Assembly (NCBI GenBank): GCA_905221605.1
Contig: CAJNDS010002410.1
Location: 87,252-151,251 of the forward strand
Reading direction: 5' to 3'
Origin: Symbiodinium natans
Lineage: Eukaryota; Sar; Dinophyceae; Suessiales; Symbiodiniaceae
Length of the DNA: 64,000 nt
The notes beneath the pieces are model-generated. The model ran no database searches. It had not been told where the DNA came from and worked only from the letters and a program-made list of their open reading frames with translations. Each line of letters begins with the position of its first letter. Positions within the stretch are counted from its first letter, which is position 1. A program made the position numbers and the translations under genes. This document shows, piece by piece, positions 36,164 to 46,539 of the stretch.

Positions 36164-39100
36164 TTGGGGCACCAGATTTAGATGTTTCAGAAGCGCACTC
36201 ATCTCGTCGCGATCGATCCTTGGAGCTTACCGAAAGGTAAGCCTTAGACAAGAGGCCAAAGCAGACGTGACTTCAAGTCTAAGTGACTCTGCCGTAAAAC
36301 ACGATGTGAGCTCAGCCAGGGTCTAGGGTTTCGACTCCCACGCACCAGGCGTGCAAGGCACTTCGCTTGCTTTTTAGTCAAGGTCTTTGGCGACAGGGTT
36401 TGGAAATACGGTGCATGGAAGCCACGTGCGAGATGCTTTGCCTTAATGAATCGCCTCGCATTCTGCAGAGCAGCTCGCCACTGTTATCGACATCGAACTC
36501 CTCGAAGGCCCTTTGGAACTCATTTATCTCCTCGTGGCTGTAGCTGGCCTCGAGTTCGTGGTTCCTCATGTTCAGTCCCTTTTGGCACTTACCTTTTTCC
36601 CCCTCATCTTGCGACAAGAGACCTGGGTGCACCAGCGCGAATACCCAACCCAACAACACGCAACACCTTATCCCAAACATCCTAAAACCTGAGAACTATA
36701 GATCCTACATCCGTCCCCCCTCAGGCACAGCCCCGAAGCCGGGTAAACTTTCCGAAGCTGCCCTAGGTCCGCAAACCTTGTCCGTAGAGTAACATCATAA
36801 CACCTTTTCACAAGGTGACAGCAGGCGCCTGCTTCCGGTGCTCCGTCAGTCGCAGATGCCGAAGCTCATCCTGCAAAGCTTCTGGGAGAAGTAGCGGTTG
36901 CTGTGTCTTTGTATCTTGCCACCCACACTGACCACCGCACTTTGGCGCTTTCTTCACCATCCATCAGGGGAAACCGATGTGGAGATGTATGGGTCAGCTC
37001 AACGAGGGACTCTCTTGGTCCGCCCGCACCATCGCGCATGGGGCTACGAGGAAGGGATACGGCAACGTGGGCCTTTTTTCGGTGACACAACCGGCCCCTT
37101 CGATATGTCTTGCTCGACCCCAAAACAAGTCAAGTTCCAGCACCTTTGCGACTTGCCCGCTCGGACGCTTGGGGCTTGCTCTTCTCGGCAAAAGGGCGCC
37201 TATGACTGAATTCAGGGGGAAAATCGACACCTGTTGCCGGGCTGCTGCTTGCTGCCCAGCGACGGTCAGGCCCACAAGGTTGTCGAAGTCAATTCTGCCG
37301 TTGTCAGTGTACCTGCTTTTACTCTCTGCTCCGGTCGCTTGGGACAGAGACCGTCGAAACTCGTCCCGAAACAAACCTTTAAACCCAGTGCCGCCAAATC
37401 ACTTGGGAACGACACGCTTGAGCTCACGCACGTCAGTTTGCAGGTTGAGGATCTGCACAGGTATCGTCAGATCTTCCTTGGGATCATGAGGGGAGATCTC
37501 TCACAGGATACAGTATACATGTTACGTTGGGTTCTGAGTCGCCCGATTTCTTGTGGCTGCCTTGTTGCGGCACTGTCTTGACTTCATGGGGGGGGGGGTG
37601 GATGCGCCAAGTACACCGCATCGCTCAGCAAAGTAGCTGGACGGATTGTGAGGCTCTCAGAGTCCTTGGACAGAAGATCGGACCAAAAAACACATCGGTG
37701 GAAGGCGGCCACCTTCAACGACTCCCTTGGAGACCTTTACCTCAAACAGTCAAACAGCGCCTGGAAACCAACCCGAAGAGCTCACACTTCTGCAACAAGG
37801 GACTTCAATCTTGTTGAACTCCTCCGGTGGCAACGTCTCCTGATGCACTCATGTAGAGATCTTTGAACAAGGGCTGCGCCGTGCTAGGAAGTATGCCGCT
37901 GCATGCAAAGCCGCAATCCTCCGATTGATCGCGTCTTCGCTGCAACAGCCAAAAGCAGACATGATGCAACATGACCGATGCCTTCAGGGTAATGAAGAAC
38001 GCCTCCTTGGCCTCGATGAGCTCCTTTGTTTGCCACGGCAAAAAAAACCAAGACGACAGTGGGGCCAAACGTGCTGTACCGGCTTTGAGGTTTAGGTTTA
38101 ATCAGGAAACTGGGCCTAAACCCTAAACCCTAAACCCTAAACCCTAAACCCTAAACCCTAAACCCTAAACCCTAAAAGGCCCACGAGCCACCAGGGTCCG
38201 AGCCAAGCTGCCGTTTCCCGCTGCAGCCGCATCAAACGCAAGAACTCCTACACAGGCTCGGCCGGCTCTGGGAGGTGGGGGGGTTTGGGTTTTAGGGTTT
38301 CAGGGTCTTAGCGTTTTAGGGTTTCGACTCTCACACTGGCACAAGCGGGCGAGGCAACTCCTGTTGAGATCTCTAGAGTGGGTGCATTGACCACCAGCAA
38401 TGAACCAACCAGGGGTCAGCAAACCCATCACCCACCTGACAAGGGCCTACGATGTTTAGGGTTTAGGGTTTTAGGGTTTGAGGGTTTCAGGGTCTTATGG
38501 TTTTAGGGTTTGAGGGTTTTAGGGTCTTATGGTTTGAGGGTTTTAGGGCTTTAGGGTTTTGGGGTTAGGGCTTCGGTTTCTTTTTGCCACCCGCACTGCA
38601 CACACCATCAGGCGCCCGCAGGGTTCAGGGTTTAGGGCTTAGGGGGCCGCTCTGCCTGATGGCAGTTGGGGGTTTACGAGCATAAGGGACCCCAAATATG
38701 GAACCCCAAATGGTAGGATTCCCTTAGAAGAAGGACCCCAATAAGGTAACCCCTAATTTCGGAAATCCCCATTTCTCACTCGGGCAAGCCCGTCTTCTAA
38801 GTCCATGACCTTAATCTGGCAGAACGTGTCAGGTTGCATGGGGGGGCCTGTGGTCACAAAGTGGAGATGCAGGGTCATTAGCAATCGCCGGCAAAGGCTC
38901 CAAAACGGGTCTTGGATTTTGTGGTGAGAGGAAAAATGACACTTGCTTCTTCAATACTGCGCCTGCGACACAACTTGTTTAAAGTAGTTTGTTGACACCA
39001 CCACAGCAGGTCCTTGAAGTCCAAGGAATGCGTTCCATCGACATCCACCTGCAACGAGAAAGGCTGCAAAGGGCAAGTGTAAACTGTGTAAACTTGACAG

Positions 39101-42100
39101 ACGGATGAGACCAGATTGGAAGACAATGGACAAACTGTCTCTGCCAAACCTTCGAATATTTTTTGACCTCCGACGTGTCATTTCAGAAGCACCATGGACG
39201 TACCTGAAACATCTTGAAGCATCCTGGAACTCTCTGAAAATCACAGAAGGAGGGCCTTGGCAACAAGCTGCTGGATCTTGCCTTAGGGCCAAAGTTTGAT
39301 CACGTGTGCCTGTACCACAAGACACTAATTACACCCTACGAAGCCGATGCTCGGAACCGTTGTGTGCGCGAGGCTTCGATCACTACCACGAAGCGGAACA
39401 GGGGCTGCGCTGATCTCCATCGTCCTGCCAATAGTGAAGCCAGGGGGCGCAAACTGAGATTGACGCCTCGGGATCTGAAGATGTCCAACATCCTTGGGCT
39501 AGCACAGACCGTGACGATTGATCCTGACATTTTTTCGGCCCAATTTGAGGCCAGCCCCATGTCCCATGCTACTACTGAACACTTTTCCCGAGCATAACTT
39601 CATCCGGCTTCTGCATGGAAGAGATTTCGCCGCTGCTGTCTTTGTGCCTGCAGAATGCGGCTGACGTGACCGTCTCAGAACGGATTTCTGGGGTTGGGGA
39701 GGTTGCGCAGGTCATGCCTCTCACCTCCTGCGGTCTGCTTCTGATAGTATGAAGGCCAGCGCACGAGCTTGAGAGTAAATCAACTGCCAAGCTGATGACG
39801 TGTGCAGCTCGGTTGCCTGTTGAAGAGATTCTCCAGCTCTTCTGCTTGCGCACCAGTGAATCCATCCCACTTCTTGAAGTAGTCCATGACATCTAAGTAC
39901 CTGGGAAGCGGCTGCCACTTGCAGCTCTCCACGTCCCTACACACGAGCTCACCTTTCAGAGCAACAGTTTCAGCCCCGACTTGAACAACCGCAAAAAACC
40001 AATGGACATTGGCTCCAAAGCCACAGCACTGCTCGAGGAAAAAAAGAACCACCCGAAAGAATAGAGTACATCCCGGGCTTGCCATGAACTGCGAAGTTCT
40101 GGAATAGTCCTGTAGCCCTAAAAAGGAATTGAACGTCTCTGCACATCTCCTTACAACTGAATCTTGTTTGCAGCCAGTCCTTGGCACATTGCCGTGTGAA
40201 TCGCGAAAAGGACCCCACCCAGCCAACTGAACATCGCCTATGTTCATGGCAACTGAAATAAAAAAACACAACAATAATAATAGTAATAATAGTAATGATG
40301 AAAATAATAACAGGAATAATAATAATAGTAATGATAAAAATATAAAAAAAAACAATGGCATCATGGCCCAGTGGTGCCGAGCAGCTCCTCCAAGTTGATG
40401 GTGCTGTCTCCATCCATGTCAACGGCCTCAAAGAGATCATCCACATTGGACCGCATCGGCCTTGGGCTCTCGGGACTCTGAAAAACAGGCACTGGGAGGC
40501 AGCTTTTCTTAAAAATCTGGGAGAAGGACTTCGACCCTGAGCCGACTCTAGGCATAGAGTAAGGATGTGTCCAAAATCACAAGGAGGAGCCCACGATAAG
40601 GACTTACAACTCGGGGGTGCCCCTCATGCTTGACATGAGGGTTTCCGAAATTAGGGGCACCTTACTGGGGTCCTTATTCTCAATGGATCCATATTCGGGG
40701 TCCCCTCTTTTTTCGTAAACCCCTGCATGTGAAACATGTATCGCACTGACAAACCAGCACTGCGTCACTACGCTGCTGCGCAAGTGGCGTGTATCCCATT
40801 TCTGCCAGCAACGTCTTCACCTCCGTGCGATCCAGAACGCCATCGCCACTCTGGTCAAATTTCTTGAACCTGACATAAAGGCTTCGGACACAAAACCAAC
40901 CCTCGCATCTGGGGGTGGGAGGGCGAGAATGTCAGCCTTGGGGCCTTGAGGTGCGCAGAAAGGGTTCAACAAGTGACTATCAACTCAGGGCTGAATACCC
41001 TGGCCCAAAAAAGGTAAACCTGTTCTGTATACTAGGATTACACACATACACACACACACACACATATATATATATATGGTCACCCCCCCCCAATGGACCC
41101 ACCGCGGGCCTTGATCTTTGCAAAAGTACCGCAAATACCGATAAAACCTATGCTGTCTGGTGATTTTCCGGTGACCGGATTTTTGACTGTATTCCTTAAT
41201 TCACCCTCTCACACACGCACGGAGGGTTTTTCTTTCTGTTGGCTTTTGTTTATAATTTAAGATCTAGGCATTTAAACCTAAGCCTGCAAAAAAAAACCTT
41301 AACCTTTAAACCCTGTAGGGTTAAGGTTTAAAGGTTAAGGGTTTAAGATTTAGGCATTTGAACCTATGCCGGTAATTAAAGCTAAGCCCTTAACCTTTAA
41401 ATTCTATCGGGTTGAGATTTTTACAGGTTTAGGGTTTAAGATGTAGGCATTTAAACCTAAGCCTGCAACTAATTTTAAACCCTTAACCTTTAAACCCTGT
41501 AGGGTTAAAGTTTAGAGGCTTAGGGTTTAATATTTAGCCATTTAAACCTGCAGCCAAGCCCTTAACCTTTAAACCCTATAGGGTTAAGATTTTTAAAGGT
41601 TTAGGATATAAGATGTAGGAATGTAAACCTAATTAAGCCTGCAACTAATTTTAAACCCTTAACCTTTAAACCCTGTTGGGCTAAGGTTTAAAGGTTTCGG
41701 GCTTAAGATTTAGGCATTTAAACCTATTCCGGCAATTTACGCTAAGCCTCTAACCTTTAAACCCTATAGGGTTAAGATATTTAAAGGTTTAGGGTTTAAG
41801 TTTAAGGTTTAGGTATTTAGACCTATGCCGGCAGTTCATATTGAACCCTTAACCTTAAACCCCATAGGGATGAGATTTAAAGGTTTAGGATTCTTTACTT
41901 AGACATTTAAATCCAAGCTGACGATTCAACCTAAACCCTTAACCTTTAAACCCTATAGGGTGAAGGTTTAAAGTTTTAGGGTTTAAGATTCAGACATTTA
42001 AACCTAAGACAGCGATTAACACTAAGCCCTTAACCTTTAAACCCTATAGGGTTAAGGTTTAAAGGTTTGGGGTTTAAGATTCAGGCATTTAAAGCTAAGT

Positions 42101-45100
42101 ATGTAATCAATTTGTCACCCTTAACACCTCTAAACTCTGTAGTGTGAAGGTTTAAAGGCTTAGGGTTTAAAAAAACCTAAGCCCCCTAAGCCCATAGAGT
42201 TTAAACCTTAAGGGTTTAAGGTTTACGCATCTATTCCTTAACCCTAAACCCTCTAGGGTCAGGACCCTAAAGCCCTCGGCAATCAAGCCTAAACCCTTGA
42301 CCTTCAAACCCCATAAGATGAAGGTTTAAAGGTTTGGGGTTTAAGACTTAGGCATTTAAACCTAGAGGGCATTTAAGCCTTAATCCTAAACCCTCTAGGG
42401 TCAGAACCTTAGCACCCTATAGGGGTCTAGCACGTTCAAAGGCTTGAACCCTACAGGCGCTGAAGGTATACATGTCCTATCGGTTTTTAAACCATGACAC
42501 CCTGTAAGAAGGTTTAGGGTCTTTTCGGGGTCTATCTCTAAATTTCTCACGGGGTTAACCCTGCAGGGTTTAAAGTTAAAGGTTTAGGGTTAAAGGTTAA
42601 GGCAATACCTATAGGATTAGAACCTTATAACCCTGTAGTGCATGAGGCTTAAACCCCTAAAACTTAACCATCTTTTTCTCGAGAAAACCAAAAAAACCAA
42701 AAAAACCAAAAAAAACAAAAAAACCAAAAAAACCAAAAAAACCATCTTTTCCAAAACTATGGGGCTGGGGCCTCCAAAAGATGGTTTTTTTGGTTTTCTC
42801 GAGAAAAAGATGGTTTTTTTGGTTCGAAACCATCTTTTTCTCGAGAAAAAGATGGTTTTTGAGCAGCCGCTCTTCGAAAAACCATCTTTTTCTCGAGAAA
42901 AAGATGGTTTTTAGAGATCTTACCCTGGAAAAACCATCTTTTTCTCGAGAAAAAGATGGTTTCCGGAGGTCTTGTCCTGGTAAAACCATCTTTTTCTCGA
43001 GAAAAAGATGGTTTTTGGAGGTCTTCTCCTGGTAAAACCATCTTTTTCTCGAGAAAAAGATGGTTTTTCGAAGGATGGTTGCTCAAAACAATCTTTTTCT
43101 CGAGAAAAAGATGGTTTCGAACCAAAAAACCATCTTTTTCTCGAGAAAACCAAAAAAACCAAAAAAACCAAAAAAACCATCTTTTCCAAAACTATGGGGC
43201 TGGGGCCTCCAAAAGATGGTTTTTTTGGTTTTCTCGAGAAAAAGATGGTTTTTTTGGTTCGAAACCATCTTTTTCTCGAGAAAAAGATGGTTTTTGAGCA
43301 GCCGCTCTTCGAAAAACCATCTTTTTCTCGAGAAAAAGATGGTTTTTGGAGATCTTGTCCTGGAAAAACCATCTTTTTCTCGAGAAAAAGATGGTTTCCG
43401 GAGGTCTTGTCCTGGTAAAACCATCTTTTTCTCGAGAAAAAGATGGTTTTTGGAGGTCTTGTCCTGGTAAAACCATCTTTTTCTCGAGAAAAAGATGGTT
43501 TTTAGAAGAGCGGCTGCTCAAAAACCATCTTTTTCTCGAGAAAAAGATGGTTTCGAACCAAAAAAACCATCTTTTTCTCGAGAAAACCAAAAAAACCATC
43601 TTTTGGAGGCCCCAGCCCCATAGTTTTGGAAAAGATGGTTTTTTTGGTTTTTTTGGTTTTTTGGATTTTTTTGGTTTGTTGGTTTTTGTTAGTTTCTTGT
43701 TTTGTTGTTTTTTGCCTTGATCTGGCTAGGACTCGGCTGCCATCCGCGGTGGGTCCATTGGGGGGGGGTGAGCATATATATATATATGTATTTATCCAAA
43801 AAGGTTAATTAACGATTCACTACCCAGCCCCCCAAGGCAATGAAAAGGCAAGCAGCTGGCGCACATACTCTCCAATCTCCGCCTCCTTCATCCTTCGAGA
43901 CCACGCGGTAAACCTCTTTGCTGCCAGTCTGAAGGCTCAGTCTTAAAGGGAAAAACGGGGAATGCATGAGCCAGTATTCTCAAAGGGAAAAATACGGGAG
44001 ATGTCTATATATGTATATATGTATATGAGTCAGTATATAGTTGATCGGCTGCGGGGTTTCCGAACCAGATGGAGGTTTACGATACTAAGGGACCCCTAAC
44101 GGCCCCAACATAAACCCCCGAACTGTAGGATTCCCTTATAATCAGGGCCCCAAGAAGGTGCCCCTAATGTCGGAAACCCTCATATGGGCATTTCCCCAAA
44201 TAGGGGTACCCCATTTCTACCCCTGCTCCTTATATAGACCCCCCACAAAGGGTACCCTATTTTCGGAAACCCTCTAATATCTAGAACCAAGAAGCTGTCG
44301 GAAGGTGAGGCCAGCACCCTGCTCCTGGCCAAGCGAGGGCCGGACGTTGGCAGCAGCCAGCTTCCAAGGCGAGCGGCCCCCTTTCCTTGGCAGCCGTGCG
44401 CGCGAAGCCAGGAACCCTAAACCCTAAACCCAAAACCCTAAACCCTAACCCTAAACCCTAAACCCTACTCCTGCGACGCCAAGACCTGACTGCAGGCAGG
44501 ATGCATAATCTTCGAGGTCGATGCCGCCAGCTTCCTGGCACACTTCTGGCAACGACATGATGCAACACAGTTGAGCGGAACCATGATGCACGACCAGCTT
44601 GATGTTTAAAATGGCCCACGCATGTGTTGCTTCAAGCACACTACAACAAAGCAACTGCACTGTACACAGCAGGGAGTTTGTAACAAACAAAATCTGACCG
44701 AGCCAAAAGAGGGGATGCACCGAACTGTGTGCAGAAGAATGAAGATGGAAAGCAGAACTACCAGAAACGAAGCTTTCCTTCCAGTGGTCGATATCTGCAG
44801 ACATTGAAATGCCAGTCTCGCCGTGCGCACGCACATCCTAAGGTGTGTAATTTTTTTGCTGATCGTCCTTCGGAAGGACAAAGCCTTGGTTCCATGTTTG
44901 GCCTGGTGGTCCTGAAAGGAACTGACATGGCTCGAAGCCGGCAATCCCGAACCGAACCGACCCACCTTCCACCGGGTCACCGGGAAAACCGCAGCCATTC
45001 AACAGCCCTCCTTCACGACAAGATGCGGCATCCCGTCGTTGCAAGAGCCGATGACCGCAGCACTGCATGCGCACAGCACATGCAGTGGCTGTAGACCCGC

Positions 45101-46405
45101 AAGCTTGGAGCGGCAAAACACCCAAAATCAACCCCAGAATACCCCAGACGATCAGTGCATGTCAGTCCTGGCAAGATCGGCCGCCTGGGCTCCGAACTCG
45201 AAGATCAGAGCCGCGGTGAGTCGATGCGATGGGACCTTTCGAGCTGTCGGCTTGTCGTCACTGTCACCGAGATTCGCGTCGTGTCGGCCGCACAGGGCGA
45301 ACAACAGCAGCGAACTTCAGCTGTTGACGAAACGATGGCCAAACTGTGGTTCATCGACAAGATCATGCGTCGGCGATGGGCATTCCTACTCTGGTGCCCA
45401 AAACACCGAGGCTGAGGGGTGGGGGGGGGGGGGTGGTAGGGGGGTGGGTCAACTGCTTCAAATCGAGGCTGGCCTTCTTCACCTTGGTATGTGGGTCCTC
45501 CACGGCAAAGCGGCAGAATGTTCGATACAGCTGACGAATCTCCTCGCACTGGCACTGTGGAGGTTAGTGTCAGTTTAGACACAGGCACGCGCCAGGGCCT
45601 TACGTGGTGTGACATGCAGCGTCAAAGAGCAGGCGTTGCGATGCCAGCTAAGAGCAGTAGTCCGGTCAGCTGGATTCGGGAGCTTTTGACCTTTATCACA
45701 GCGTGGCCCGCTTCAGAAGTGGATCCGAGGTGCCCAAATAGAAGACTAGAAGAAGTAGGCAACCCGCAGCAACCGCAGCATCCCTGCAACCCCTCCACTT
45801 GAATCCTTGTGGCTGAAGCCATCGGTCTGCCTATAAACCAGTAGCAGAGATAGGAACTCGTTGAAGTCTAGCGTTTGAGAGTGGTCCGCATCCACAGCAT
45901 CGATGAGCCTGCCAGAGGCCACTCAACTCGCTGAGCTGGACTGCGCCCGCCCATTCTGGCAGCTTGTGCACCCTTTTTTTGTCTTTTTGGAGCATCTAGA
46001 ACGGAGCTGAAACTTCACCTGGGCCCTTACTCTGCCCTTTCACGACCTGAATGCCGGACGTGGAGACCGACACACGACCCGACCTCTGCAGCGTGCCTCG
46101 GAAAGGCGAGCATCCCAGGGCCTGGATCCAATGGGCACACACGTCACCTCAACCCCTAACAGGGTAGCACAGGACGTACTCTACTTGCCTAAGGACACTC
46201 TTACTAGAAAGAGCCCTGGCCTCCCTCAGACTCAGCACCTCTTGTAGTGGCATGACGTGCAGGGCGGAGGAAAACTGTCATTAGAACTTAAGGTAACTTG
46301 CAATTTCCAACTCGGAATCCCGAAGTGGCCGCCTCCAGCACCGCCTGGACCTCGTTGGTGTTTAACTCGCCCGAGCCGTCCTCGTCAAACTCGTGGAAGA
46401 CCTTC
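36164..46405 (-). CDS. Large multi-EF-hand calcium-binding protein (partial model)
   Basis: Six canonical 12-residue EF-hand loops lie on separate minus-strand exons: DEDGSGELNTNE (exon from 46405), DADHSQTLDFNE (45908-45806), DQSGDGVLDRTE (from 40869), DMDGDSTINLEE (40460-40383), DVDGTHSLDFKD (from 39048) and DVDNSGEIDRDE (split between 36548-36475 and 36218-36164). Four junctions are phase-consistent within this set: 45806 to 45542 (GA donor), 40383 to 39900 (GC donor, giving LEELYLDVMDYF), the exon end at 39817 (GC) and 36475 to 36218 (GC). Further EF-like halves are at about 44475-44534 (GGIDLEDYASCLQ) and 37272-37303 (NGRIDFDNLVGL). The pattern, pairs of EF-hands joined by helical linkers such as YRQTDGFSHKEEIRQLYRTF, fits the tandem EF-hand proteins common in dinoflagellates. 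Partner and role are unknown. Some exons are surely missing and two genes are possible. Confidence 0.7.
38115..38178 (-). repeat. Interstitial CCCTAAA array
   Basis: Eight to nine perfect CCCTAAA units, within the EF-hand gene region. Confidence 0.95.
38282..38575 (+). repeat. Degenerate TTTTAGGG/TTTGAGGG units
   Basis: Scattered GGGTTTTAGGG, GGGTTTGAGGG and GGGTTTCAGGG units from 38282 to 38330 and 38455 to 38575, opposite in orientation to the perfect CCCTAAA array 100 bases to the left. Confidence 0.8.
38669..38770 (+). repeat. Dispersed ~100-bp repeat with imperfect inverted ends, copy 1
   Basis: It begins GGGGTTTACGAGCATAAGGG and ends CCCCTAATTTCGGAAATCCC, whose complement resembles the start. 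Copies lie at 40638-40723 (inverted), 44072-44181 and, diverged, near 55287-55385. Confidence 0.7.
40638..40723 (-). repeat. Dispersed ~100-bp repeat, copy 2 (inverted)
   Basis: It begins GGGTTTCCGAAATTAGGGGC and ends TTCGTAAACCCC, the reverse complement order of the copy at 38669-38770. It sits between two EF-hand exons, so it is intronic. Confidence 0.7.
41270..42620. repeat. ~90-bp tandem array of imperfect palindromes
   Basis: The landmark CCTTAACCTTTAAA recurs near 41297, 41398, 41481, 41560, 41657, 41748, 41847, 41937 and 42028. Each unit places TTAACCTTTAAACCCTATAG beside its near-complement GGGTTAAGGTTTAAAGGTT, so every unit can fold. Units become more degenerate after about 42120. 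Confidence 0.85.
42665..43660. repeat. CTCGAG-centred palindrome array
   Basis: Seventeen CTCGAG centres lie between 42678 and 43582, mostly flanked by CCATCTTTTT and AAAAAGATGG, giving about 30-base perfect palindromes spaced about 52 bases apart. Spacers such as GAGCAGCCGCTCTTCGAAA recur inverted (near 43505). The outer segment with CAAAACTATGGGGCTGGGGC occurs twice direct (42752 and 43186) and once inverted (about 43600-43630). Confidence 0.95.
44072..44181 (+). repeat. Dispersed ~100-bp repeat, copy 3
   Basis: It starts GAGGTTTACGATACTAAGGG and ends CCCCTAATGTCGGAAACCCT. A partial extra copy of the right half follows, ending near 44278 (TTTTCGGAAACCCTC). Confidence 0.7.
44411..44468 (-). 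repeat. Interstitial CCCTAAA array
   Basis: Eight CCCTAAA-type units with small variants, directly abutting the EF-hand-like exon at about 44475-44534. Confidence 0.9.
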
Positions 46406-46539
46406 CTGCTCAGAAGGATGTTCATTAGCACAATCACGTGTCGAAGTGAAGGCATCCAGAGGCAAAGGTCCTGATGTAGTCTCTTTCATGCTGCGTATAC
46501 TTTCCTTAGGTCGAACATGCTCAAGCCGGAACAAGCGAT

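Larger units (their letters stand above)
41063..43786. mobile_element. 2.7-kb palindrome-built element with 44-bp inverted ends
   Basis: The left end (41063-41107, TATATATGGTCACCCCC and on through AATGGACCCACCGCGG) matches the reverse complement of the right end (43744-43786) with one mismatch over about 44 bases, including equal runs of nine C/G. The interior has two arrays: about nine units of about 90 bp around CCCTATAGGGTTAAGG (41270-42620) and a roughly 52-bp-period array of perfect palindromes centred on CTCGAG (42665-43660). No transposase is encoded. The element lies between EF-hand exons at 40.87 and 44.48 kb, so it is probably intronic. Both ends abut TA repeats, so a target duplication cannot be read. 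Confidence 0.75.

Noticed and set aside
42642-43720. Several 110-150 codon frames with repeated FSREKDGF and LFLEKKMV
   Set aside because: They follow the 52-bp palindrome array on both strands; the peptide repeats mirror the DNA repeat.
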